DNA from: Bacteroidota bacterium | Lineage (GTDB): Bacteria; Bacteroidota; Bacteroidia; Bacteroidales; UBA10428 | Assembly: GCA_003252385.1 (NCBI GenBank) | Contig: QKEH01000058.1 | Location: 1 to 55,845, forward strand | Reading direction: 5' to 3' | DNA: 55,845 nt | Part shown: positions 27,956 to 35,931 of the stretch, one piece after another | Layout: each line of letters opens with the position of its first letter | How positions within the stretch are numbered: position 1 is the first letter of the stretch | Position numbers and translations under genes: made by a program | Notes under the pieces: generated by a model | What the model saw: only the letters and a program-made list of their open reading frames with translations | The model's database searches: none | Told to the model about the DNA's origin: nothing

Positions 27956-29419
27956 CTAGAATTGGAAATAAATAAAGCTTTGTTGTACTCCGTTCATCAC
28001 AAAACAGGCTATGATAATTGCGAAGTAAATCATCCGACGAACCAGGGGGGGTATTTTAGTACCCGTTAATTCCAAGCCGTATTGTTTTTCGCGTTGCAAC
28101 CATTCAGTAAGGATGAAGGCTGCCAAAAAAATTGTAAGGTATATAATATGCTTACCAGTATTAATAGCCCAGAGATCTTTAATGGGTAAAGAGAACAGCG
28201 TTTTTGAAAACAGGTGTCGCAGGTAACTGATAGCATGCTCCATATTATTCGCCCGAAAGAATATCCAGGCAATAATAACGAGAATAAAATTACTACCCAC
28301 TTGTATACTCTCCTTTAAGGTTGGCAGCCAGTGCCCTTGTGCCACCGTACCCTTACTTAGCCTGTTGCGATTAAGGAGCATCAGTGGCAGAAAGTAGATG
28401 GCATGAAGAGCCCCCCAAACCACAAAAGTCCAATTGGCTCCATGCCAAAAACCGCTTACAAGAAAAATAATGAAGGTGTTCCTGATTTTCATACCCACAC
28501 TTCCACGGCTTCCTCCTAAAGGAATATACAAATAATCGCGAAACCAGGTAGACAGAGAAATGTGCCACTTTCGCCAGAATTCGGCAATATCGCGAGAAAA
28601 GTAGGGGAAAGAGAAATTCTGCATCAGGGTGAATCCAAATAAACGAGCTGTACCAATGGCAATATCGGAGTACCCCGAAAAATCGCCATAAATCTGAAAT
28701 GCGAAGAAGAAACCTCCCAGCAACAGAGTACTTCCATTATAATCGGTATAATTTGTAAAAATATCATTTGCATAAATCGCACAATTGTCAGCAATCACAA
28801 TCTTCTTAAAAAGCCCCCATAATATCTGTCGTAATCCATCAACCGCTTTATGGTAGTCGAACTCGCGCCGGACATAAAACTGAGGCAATAGATTGGATGC
28901 CCGCTCAATAGGCCCTGCAACCAGCTGTGGAAAAAAGCTTACAAAGGCCATGAAATTTATCAGGTCTTTGGTAGGTTCAAGTTGTTTTTTATACACATCA
29001 ATGGAGTAGCTCAAGGTTTGGAAGGTATAAAAGCTAATGCCTACCGGTAATATAATCTGCAGCGAACGCGGGCTCATGGAAGCGCCGAAGAAGGTGAAAG
29101 CACTAATAAAATTATCGATAAAGAAATTGTAATACTTAAAGAAACCCAGGAAACCGAGATTCACAAAAATACTGGTCAGTAGGAATAATTTCCGTCTCCC
29201 GATCCTTTCTTCCTTGCTTAAGGCCACCCCAACGCTATAGTCAACCAAAGTGCTAAAAAAAAGCAAGGACAAAAACCGCCAATCCCACCATCCGTAAAAA
29301 ACATAGCTGACCACCACGATGAGTGCATTCTGCAATTTTAGATTTCGGTTGGTTACAAACCAATAGAGAACAAAAACTATCGGAAGGAAGATAGCAAAGT
29401 CAATGGAATTAAAAAACAT
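27956..29419 (-). CDS. MBOAT-family O-acyltransferase (AlgI-like)
   Basis: 487 residues, about eleven membrane helices. The AlgI-type motif FWRKWHISLSTWFRDYLYIP spans 281-300, and the invariant His326 sits in SGFWHGANW. Family members such as AlgI, DltB and PatA move acetyl or other acyl groups through the membrane. With the SGNH protein just downstream this makes a two-component surface-glycan O-acylation unit. The start MFFNSIDFAIFLPIVFVLYW is the usual opening of this family. A TAAATTTG -7 element lies at 29490-29497 on the minus strand. Confidence 0.93.
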   Translation of the reverse strand: MFFNSIDFAIFLPIVFVLYWFVTNRNLKLQNALIVVVSYVFYGWWDWRFLSLLFFSTLVDYSVGVALSKEERIGRRKLFLLTSIFVNLGFLGFFKYYNFFIDNFISAFTFFGASMSPRSLQIILPVGISFYTFQTLSYSIDVYKKQLEPTKDLINFMAFVSFFPQLVAGPIERASNLLPQFYVRREFDYHKAVDGLRQILWGLFKKIVIADNCAIYANDIFTNYTDYNGSTLLLGGFFFAFQIYGDFSGYSDIAIGTARLFGFTLMQNFSFPYFSRDIAEFWRKWHISLSTWFRDYLYIPLGGSRGSVGMKIRNTFIIFLVSGFWHGANWTFVVWGALHAIYFLPLMLLNRNRLSKGTVAQGHWLPTLKESIQVGSNFILVIIAWIFFRANNMEHAISYLRHLFSKTLFSLPIKDLWAINTGKHIIYLTIFLAAFILTEWLQREKQYGLELTGTKIPPLVRRMIYFAIIIACFVMNGVQQSFIYFQF

Positions 29420-29489
29420 AACTTTCTAAGATTAAAACGAATCTACCTGATGTGTCAGCGGCTTGTACAACTAAACTCCAAGTGCCAAC

Positions 29490-29497
29490 CAAATTTA
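29490..29497 (-). promoter_or_regulatory. candidate -7 element for the MBOAT operon
   Basis: On the minus strand this reads TAAATTTG, an exact TAnnTTTG. It stands 71 bases before the MBOAT start. No -33 TTTG is correctly placed, so support is partial. Confidence 0.3.
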
Positions 29498-29534
29498 GAC
29501 AATCTACGATTGATTCTATCGCCTATCGAAATGA

Positions 29535-29690
29535 TTAATTAACAATTTGAACCATCACATGTAATTCGCGGCCTTCGTTGTACGAATGGTTCTGTTTGGC
29601 AAAGGGTACCCTGCATAAAAATTCCGTATACCTACCGGAGCTGTAGAGAAGGTTACTATACCCTTTCTTGGCCAACACCTCGCATCCCCT
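29535..29690 (-). pseudogene. short coding-like remnant
   Basis: One minus-strand frame is open for about 50 codons, ending at a TAA (29537-29535). It reads like protein: KKGYSNLLYSSGRYTEF, then VPFAKQNHSYNEGREL and HVMVQIVN. It has no start of its own and abuts the stop of the upstream membrane protein in another frame. The GYSN..YSSGRYTEF stretch loosely recalls a SPOR domain, but that is only a resemblance. It may be the tail of a lost gene or chance. Confidence 0.3.
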
Positions 29691-31566
29691 ATAGTTCTTG
29701 CAAAACTACCTCGCCCACTGAAAAAGCAACCCCTCCGGCGGTAAAAACCCGGAACTCCATGCCCTGAACGTATTCGTTAAGCGTAAAATGCAGAATCACC
29801 CGAACATCGCCACGTTCGTTAAGATTTTCAGGAGAAACATGCTGTTGGGCAAACTGCCTGTTGCCGTAATCAGTCACCACATCGCAACGGGCTATGTCCC
29901 GGTTGCGATCGAAAGCATCCACATGAATCCGGAACTGCACCACATATTTTCCCTTACACAAATTAAAATATGGTCCCCACATCATGCAACCCTCCGGGAT
30001 ATGAGCTTCAACTACCGCAGAAGAATCGTCCTTTCGAACCGCTTTATTAAAGAAAAACGAGGCCATCCCGATTTGTTCGTACCGGGGTACACAAACATAT
30101 TGGTTTAAAAAGCAGCCTCCCATTCGAAAGGGGTACCCCTCTTTAACCATCACCCTGCCAAACTGCAAGAGGGTGTCGGGAAAATGATCCATCCACATAT
30201 CGCGAATTACATACAAACGGGGTTGTTCGAAAACGGCGTCTACCAGTTCCATGGTTTTCACTCCGCCATCGTGTGGGGTTGCTTTAATTCGTTCCGGGTC
30301 GGGACTGGCCGAAATGTACGCATTCCAGAAATCGGCCACCAGGCCAATACGACCCAGCTGGAGTAGTTCGCTGCGCAAGTCCACCTGAGACCGTAGGGTG
30401 CCCGGATACACTCGTTGCATATACCTAATTGAGCTGTATCCTCCCAGCAGGGCCAGAACCAGAAGATAAATCACGGTTATCCTCTTCCAAACCCTGCGCA
30501 AAGACAAGTTATCGGCCAGCACCAATACCAGCATCCACAACGAAATGTAGTTCGGGATAAAATACCAGCGTCCCAGATTATTCAGAGCCACCCATTTCGA
30601 CAGCATTATTCCTCCGAACACCGCCAACAAATCGGCCGCAAAGAAATAGGCCCATTGCCACCGGTCCCAGTTGGCACGATCGGCCGATTTCCAAAAACTA
30701 TGGAACAATACCAGTACCGCCAATCCGCAGCCCCAGGCATACATACTAAAAAGCGCATCCGCAGCGTGGAAAGCGAACACCTCGCCCCAACGCCCCAGCA
30801 ACATCCTGAAACTGCCCAGAATCCCTTCCCAACTATTGAAATGCGTATAATTGTCGTTTTGCACCTGGGCATACTGTTTGGCATAGCGGATGAATAGGAA
30901 TGCTCCGACTATTCCCAGCACAACATACAGCACGACCATTGGCGATAATCCATTGCCCTGTTGCCTCAGCCGGTGGCTTACAATCAGCATAGCGGTAAGT
31001 ACGGAAAAACTAACCCATGCAAAGTCGGAAACCCAAAGAGCAGCAACTGCAATAACAAGCACCAACAGACTGTACACGTGATTCCTTATCCTGTGTCCGT
31101 ACCGGAAATCTATTTTTCGAAGCAGGGCAATACCCAATCCTAACAGGCTGTATTGCACCCCCAGGGGGAAACGCAACAAATCGACAAAACGAAAAGGAGG
31201 AAAAAACCAAACGAGGGCCAACACCATTCGCAGCCCCCTGTTTTTTATCAGGCTGGAAAAACCCAGATAACCCAGAAGCAGAATCAGATAATTGGAAAGC
31301 GAAACCGCGGTTACCGGCCTGCAACCCAACCCACGATAAAAAATCTGACTTAGCAGCGGCAGTAGTGTTCCTCCCCGATCCTGCCCCCAACAATACCAAT
31401 CGTTAGGTAGCTTGTAGTAAAAGGTCATGAGAATATTCAACGCATCATCCGAATTGAGTAACGGATAGCAGTTCGAGGAATACACCAAAAAGGAAGCCGG
31501 AACAACCAACGCCAGAAGCGCGTATTCCCACCAGTTCGGACCACCTGCTTTTATATTGAAACCCAT
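29689..31566 (-). CDS. polytopic membrane protein, GT-C-like architecture
   Basis: 625 residues. About eleven membrane helices fill residues 10-400, and a soluble C-terminal domain of about 220 residues follows with a beta-sandwich look (FRIHVDAFDRNRDIA, MEFRVFTAGGVAFSVGEVVL). The acidic pair in YPLLNSDDALNIL, in the first outside loop, is where GT-C glycosyltransferases keep their catalytic Asp. On that basis it may use a lipid-linked sugar, but no diagnostic motif of a named family is seen. The ATG at 31566 (MGFNIKAGG) is preferred to a TTG at 31581. Envelope-glycan neighbours fit this idea. Confidence 0.65.
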   Translation of the reverse strand: MGFNIKAGGPNWWEYALLALVVPASFLVYSSNCYPLLNSDDALNILMTFYYKLPNDWYCWGQDRGGTLLPLLSQIFYRGLGCRPVTAVSLSNYLILLLGYLGFSSLIKNRGLRMVLALVWFFPPFRFVDLLRFPLGVQYSLLGLGIALLRKIDFRYGHRIRNHVYSLLVLVIAVAALWVSDFAWVSFSVLTAMLIVSHRLRQQGNGLSPMVVLYVVLGIVGAFLFIRYAKQYAQVQNDNYTHFNSWEGILGSFRMLLGRWGEVFAFHAADALFSMYAWGCGLAVLVLFHSFWKSADRANWDRWQWAYFFAADLLAVFGGIMLSKWVALNNLGRWYFIPNYISLWMLVLVLADNLSLRRVWKRITVIYLLVLALLGGYSSIRYMQRVYPGTLRSQVDLRSELLQLGRIGLVADFWNAYISASPDPERIKATPHDGGVKTMELVDAVFEQPRLYVIRDMWMDHFPDTLLQFGRVMVKEGYPFRMGGCFLNQYVCVPRYEQIGMASFFFNKAVRKDDSSAVVEAHIPEGCMMWGPYFNLCKGKYVVQFRIHVDAFDRNRDIARCDVVTDYGNRQFAQQHVSPENLNERGDVRVILHFTLNEYVQGMEFRVFTAGGVAFSVGEVVLQEL

Positions 31567-31647
31567 ACCGCAAAGAAACAATAATTTCTGATAGCAGACG
31601 GCTGGGCCTGACGGATGAACCTATCCCGGCTGCCTCTACCCAAAAAC

Positions 31648-31890
31648 TTACCTCAGCGGTTTTATTTTTTCCCGGTAAAACAATTTGAAGATATCCGTTT
31701 GATACAACGGATAGTTAGCCTCACAATGGGCATACAATTCACTCACCGCTTCCTGAAGGGTAAGCATCCGCAGTTTAAGGCGCTTACGGAGCGAACGGAT
31801 TTTGTTTTGTAGCAGATAGCTGTATACAGCGGGTTCTTCTGTATCGGTAAGCAGCTGCAACCACTCCTTCTGATGGATTGAGGGTAGCAT
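31648..31890 (-). CDS. small hypothetical protein
   Basis: 80 residues from the ATG at 31890 (MLPSIHQKEWLQLL), or 88 from an alternative start at 31914. Mostly helical and charged, with a basic middle (NKIRSLRKRLKLRM) and no cysteines or membrane segment. I do not recognise a family. It lies 81 bases upstream of the polytopic membrane protein in the same direction and is divergent from the nitroreductase. Confidence 0.5.
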   Translation of the reverse strand: MLPSIHQKEWLQLLTDTEEPAVYSYLLQNKIRSLRKRLKLRMLTLQEAVSELYAHCEANYPLYQTDIFKLFYREKIKPLR

Positions 31891-31996
31891 AATTCGTAAG
31901 GTTGGTTGACCCACAAATTACAACATTTTTTACGTAAATTCAACCTACTCCCCTTCAACTTGTTTCTTAGGTTAAACACGCTGCAAAAACTCAACA

Positions 31997-32590
31997 ATGG
32001 ATCGAAAAGAAAACCTGGAATTTTGGATTAGGAACCGCCGTTCGACCTTCCTGAATGGACTTCAGCCCGGAGGACGGATTGACCGGTCGGTGATCGAAAA
32101 ACTATTGGACTTAGCTGTTTGGGCACCCACCCACGGGCTGGCACAAACCTGGCAATTTAAGGTATTCAGCGGTTCCGGACTCGAAAAACTGTACCTCAAA
32201 CAGCAACAAATTTATAAGATCAGCACGCCTCCGGAACGTTTTAATCAGGAAAAACACGACCGGATAGCCACCAAGAGCGAATGCGTTTCGTACGTGATTG
32301 CCGTGCTGTGTAAACGCGACCCCCGGAAACGTTTCCCCCGGCAGGAAGATCTGGTTGCTGCCGCCTGTGCAATGCAGAATATGTATCTGGCGCTGCAAAG
32401 TTTTGGAATTGCCGGCTACCTTAGCACCGGAGATGTTTGCTACGATCCGGCCATGCGTAACTACCTGCAACTCGATGAAGAAGATGCCTGCATTGGTTTC
32501 CTTACCCTGGGGATAGCTCGCGAAGGGTATATTCCCCCGGAACGAAAACGCCTGCCCGCATCGGAAAAAACGGAATGGATGATCGATTAA
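31997..32590 (+). CDS. nitroreductase-family flavoprotein
   Basis: 197 residues, the usual length for a short nitroreductase of the YdjA type. The FMN phosphate-binding RNRRSTF is near residue 13, followed by DLAVWAPTHGLAQTWQFKV and the core helix VAAACAMQNMYLALQSFGIAGYLSTGD. It probably reduces nitro- or quinone compounds with NAD(P)H as a homodimer; the physiological substrate is not known. Single gene, divergent from the small hypothetical. Confidence 0.9.
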   Translation: MDRKENLEFWIRNRRSTFLNGLQPGGRIDRSVIEKLLDLAVWAPTHGLAQTWQFKVFSGSGLEKLYLKQQQIYKISTPPERFNQEKHDRIATKSECVSYVIAVLCKRDPRKRFPRQEDLVAAACAMQNMYLALQSFGIAGYLSTGDVCYDPAMRNYLQLDEEDACIGFLTLGIAREGYIPPERKRLPASEKTEWMID

Positions 32591-32801
32591 AATGGCCTGA
32601 AACGGTATATTCTATGGCTGGTATGGTGCATTCCCCCAAACCCTAACATCACTGCATTTGTTGTGTTCTTTTGCTTAAGCAAGGCTGAATGCAGTGCATT
32701 GGCTGTAAAAGGAGATGAATACCAAAGTCTCTCTCATCCTGAGTACTTTGTACCCACAATGTCAACGAGTGGCGCGTGTAACTATCCCTGGATATAATTA
32801 A
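32591..32801. other. intergenic region with nested palindromes
   Basis: After the nitroreductase, arms CACTGCATT (32650-32658) and AATGCAGTG (32688-32696) enclose the 12-base perfect palindrome TTGCTTAAGCAA (32671-32682). A cruciform or protein-binding dyad is possible. No T-tract follows, so it is not a normal terminator. No gene is visible. Confidence 0.3.
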
Positions 32802-32899
32802 TAAAAGAGGCCACTCTAACGAGCAGCCTCCTTTAACCTAAATCCAACCAAACCCTACATCAAAACTTGTATGAAAAAACTTTCTCTTTGAAACTTTCT
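32802..32899. promoter_or_regulatory. hairpin plus leader-like block ending in a six-codon frame
   Basis: GAGGCCACTC (32807-32816) pairs with GAGCAGCCTC (32821-32830) around TAAC, with two wobble-capable positions. On the minus strand the stem is followed by TTTTAT, so it could be a second terminator for the T9SS gene. Read on the plus strand it is followed by an A/C-rich leader and ATGAAAAAACTTTCTCTTTGA, a frame of only MKKLSL. That is how leaders of exported Bacteroidota proteins often start, but here it stops at once. It may be a gene-start relic. Confidence 0.4.
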
Positions 32900-33071
32900 A
32901 GGTTACAAATATACATTGTGCGAACGGGGTTATGCATTAGTAAAAGTGCTTAAAATGAAGGGAATAAATACCTTGTTTTTTTGAGTATTTACCGCTGGGT
33001 GGGCAAGCTCAATATCTTTCAAGTCAAAAGGCGAATGCATTCGACCAAGAGGATGGGACAGTCAAACAACC

Positions 33072-33104
33072 AAAAAGGCCGTTTCAGAAACCTGAAACAG
33101 CCTT
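33072..33104 (-). terminator. intrinsic terminator of the T9SS protein gene
   Basis: On the minus strand an imperfect 12-bp stem (AGGCTGTTTCAG with CTGAAACGGCCT, one mismatch) and a 4-base loop are followed by TTTT. It lies about 25 bases after the stop at 33130. Confidence 0.8.
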
Positions 33105-33129
33105 CATCGGGTTACAACTTATTGAGCGT

Positions 33130-35931
33130 TTACTCAATAATCAGTTTATGCATATCGGTGGTGCCTCCATGGGTAAATTGTACCAGATACACACCGGGTG
33201 ACAGGGTATTTAGCTCGTAATTCATCTCATATTTTCCTTCGGCCATGGCTTCGTTTTGTAGCACCGTAGCCACCGCCACACCGGTAACGTTTACCATTCG
33301 AATGGACACCTGCTCGTTCTGTTCCAAAGCAAACGTAAACGTAAGTTGTTCGCTTGCCGGATTGGGGTAGAAGCTGAATGGACAGGCAACCCGGTTGGGG
33401 GTTGAGTCACTATCCACAGGTTCCCTTCGCGGTGTAGCGGGCACTTCCTGAACCAAACCGGGCATTGGTCCGGCATAAGTACCGGGCAATTCGGTATAAG
33501 CCGACTTAAGGTTCACCGGGCTTACGCAAATGTCGTCAACACGGGTTAATTTGAATTTATCCAGGTTCCATTCCCAAATCTGGGTACCCACCCCTTTCAG
33601 TTCTACCACATACTGCCCCGGATAAAACTCGTAGTATCTGGCCGAGCGCATCGGTTGATAGGTATCCCACTGGTTGTTAGACATCACGCGATCGGTATAG
33701 TAGGCCGTACCATTCACACTGAATTGAATTGCCGAAGTGACCATGGGCGTGGAAATGTAGTATACCAGCTCATATTTACCGGCAACCGCAATGGTGAGCG
33801 GATAACGAACCCAATCGTTGGTATTCACATAGTTAATATTGGTACCCGTGCTGTTCACTCCAAATCCGGGACGACCCCACTGGCTATCGTTCAACGTACC
33901 ACCTGTTGCCGTAAAAGCTTCGGCTTCTATACTCACTTCAATGATACTGGGTACCCGAATGGTGCAGGAATCGGTAAATCCTCCATCAACAGTGGTAACC
34001 GTTATAACTGCTTCGCCTGGTGATAGTGCCTGCACCAGTCCGGAGGCAGTTACCGTAGCCACAGCTGGATTACTCGAGCTCCAGGTAACCGATGGATTAT
34101 TGGCATTTTTGGGACGTACTGAGGCAACCAGCGGATAGCTGTTTCCTAGATTCAGTTCCTTATCATCGTCCGACAGAATGACCCCCTCAACACGTATGTT
34201 CAATGGGATCACATGAAATAGAAAAGTTTTGGAGAAGGCTCCATTGGCAGCGGTAGCTGTAACTGAAGCCATACCGGTATCCACAGTATTGACCATGCAC
34301 ATGGATATTCCCTGTACCGGATCAAAATAATAGTCCGAAGGCATTTGGATCACACGGCTATCGCTGGTTGTCCAGGTAACCGTAGTGTTGGTAGCATACG
34401 AAGGAACAATCCGCACATTAAGCAACTGTCCGTGTTGCGCTTCGATGGTGTACACCGAATCACCCACAATGCTTAGGTTCGTAACCGGAACGTTCGGCTC
34501 GCCAATACGAAGTAAACGGAATTTGTCCATGTTCAACACTTTACCATCAGGCCCCTGGGCTCTTAGATAGAGTCCGGAGTGCCTGCCGGAAAGAAGTTGT
34601 ACCGTATTTCTTTCTTTTAGCTTAACAAAAGTTCCCCAGGCTCCGGTGTTAGGTACTCGGGTACGTACCAGATTGTCCTGCCAGTCGTCGCTGAATTGAA
34701 TATATGCACTATCGATAGCGGATCCCATGAAGTATTCAATTTGATATTCGCCACTGGCAAAACCCATGGGTAGCGCATACGCACCTAATTGCCCGCTATT
34801 GGCCTCAACGGCACTGCCACCAGAGGTTGAAATAACATTAAAAGCACTGGGCATGGAGACTCGTTTTTCGGCTTCAATGGTAACCAGGCTATTGGCTGGC
34901 AGTACATGTATCACGCAGGTTTTGGAAAAACCACCCTCTACGGTGGCAACGGTTAGGGTAGCATCGCCGGACGCAACAGCAGTGACCGTGCCGGAACTGT
35001 TTACAGTAGCTACTGTGGCAGGTTCGCACATCCACACCACCTCCTGATTGGAAGCAGATTCCGGTAAAACATTGGCCGTAAGCGAATAGGTATCGCCAGG
35101 TGCCAGGTATACCACCTCTTCGGACAGTACCACATCGAATACAGCACTGGTATCGCCGGCCACCTTTAGCGTATACTGAACCGAACTATTCCCATCTTCA
35201 GTAGTTGCAGTAATCGTAGCCATCCCTAAATTGGTGGCACGAACCAGCACCGACACCACTCCGTTGGTCGCGTCGGTATAAGGACCTTCGTATATAGAAA
35301 CCACATTTGCATTGCTACTGCTCCATTGCACATTCTTATGTGTAGTGAAGGAAGGTGCAAGAAGTGTTCGCAGTTCAACGATGCTATTGGGCGATAGCGT
35401 AAGCACGGAGTCGCCCTGAATGCTCAGGTCTTTCACCGGAATATCCAGGTCGCCCACCCGTTCCAGACGGAATTTGTCCATATTGAACAGTTTTCCACCG
35501 GAGCCTTTAGCCCTGAGAAATACGTTATAATTTCTGCCCCTTTCGAGGTTAACTACCCCTGCGGTTGCTGCCCAGGCAAACGTATCCCACGCACCCAGGT
35601 TGGGTACATTGAGGGAAATGGTTTCCGGGAAGCTGGTATTATCCGTTTGCAGTTCCATTCGGGCGCTGTCCACCGCCGAACCTATGCTGCATTCCAAGCG
35701 GTAGCGGCCGCTTTCGTATACCGTGGGAAGCTGGTAGGAACCCCATTGCTGCTTCAACCGCCATACCTGCCGATGATGAATAAATAGTGAATGCATTGGA
35801 AACCGATGCCCGGTTCTCGGCTTCCAGGTTGATACGATACGGTGCTGCCACAATATGAACGAGGCAGCTGTCGGTTCGACTTCCTGACTCATTGGACACC
35901 ACAACAACAGCCGTTCCCGGGCTATGTGCAA
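33130..35931 (-). CDS. C-terminal part of the frameshifted T9SS-secreted CBM6/Big_2 protein
   Basis: This 933-codon frame overlaps the next entry; real coding begins near 35751, at QQWGSYQLP (its residue 61), and the first 60 codons are noise. From there: the rest of a CBM6-like module, Big_2 (VTWSSSNPAVATV type), CBM6-like, two Big_2 domains, an agarase-type CBM6 (NDSQWGRPGFGVNSTG, INYVNTNDWVRY, TQIWEWNLDKFKL), and a type A T9SS sorting domain (FYPNPASEQL ... SPGVYLVQF ... MHKLIIE). The sorting domain directs export across the outer membrane and surface anchoring. Without the N-terminal half this piece has no signal peptide, so if the frameshift is real it is not made or not secreted. Confidence 0.8.
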   Translation of the reverse strand: MHIARERLLLWCPMSQEVEPTAASFILWQHRIVSTWKPRTGHRFPMHSLFIHHRQVWRLKQQWGSYQLPTVYESGRYRLECSIGSAVDSARMELQTDNTSFPETISLNVPNLGAWDTFAWAATAGVVNLERGRNYNVFLRAKGSGGKLFNMDKFRLERVGDLDIPVKDLSIQGDSVLTLSPNSIVELRTLLAPSFTTHKNVQWSSSNANVVSIYEGPYTDATNGVVSVLVRATNLGMATITATTEDGNSSVQYTLKVAGDTSAVFDVVLSEEVVYLAPGDTYSLTANVLPESASNQEVVWMCEPATVATVNSSGTVTAVASGDATLTVATVEGGFSKTCVIHVLPANSLVTIEAEKRVSMPSAFNVISTSGGSAVEANSGQLGAYALPMGFASGEYQIEYFMGSAIDSAYIQFSDDWQDNLVRTRVPNTGAWGTFVKLKERNTVQLLSGRHSGLYLRAQGPDGKVLNMDKFRLLRIGEPNVPVTNLSIVGDSVYTIEAQHGQLLNVRIVPSYATNTTVTWTTSDSRVIQMPSDYYFDPVQGISMCMVNTVDTGMASVTATAANGAFSKTFLFHVIPLNIRVEGVILSDDDKELNLGNSYPLVASVRPKNANNPSVTWSSSNPAVATVTASGLVQALSPGEAVITVTTVDGGFTDSCTIRVPSIIEVSIEAEAFTATGGTLNDSQWGRPGFGVNSTGTNINYVNTNDWVRYPLTIAVAGKYELVYYISTPMVTSAIQFSVNGTAYYTDRVMSNNQWDTYQPMRSARYYEFYPGQYVVELKGVGTQIWEWNLDKFKLTRVDDICVSPVNLKSAYTELPGTYAGPMPGLVQEVPATPRREPVDSDSTPNRVACPFSFYPNPASEQLTFTFALEQNEQVSIRMVNVTGVAVATVLQNEAMAEGKYEMNYELNTLSPGVYLVQFTHGGTTDMHKLIIE

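Noticed and set aside
35752-35931. First 60 codons of the downstream T9SS frame as an independent N terminus
   Set aside because: They show no domain similarity or signal peptide, and the same bases encode sensible CBM-like sequence in the other frame.
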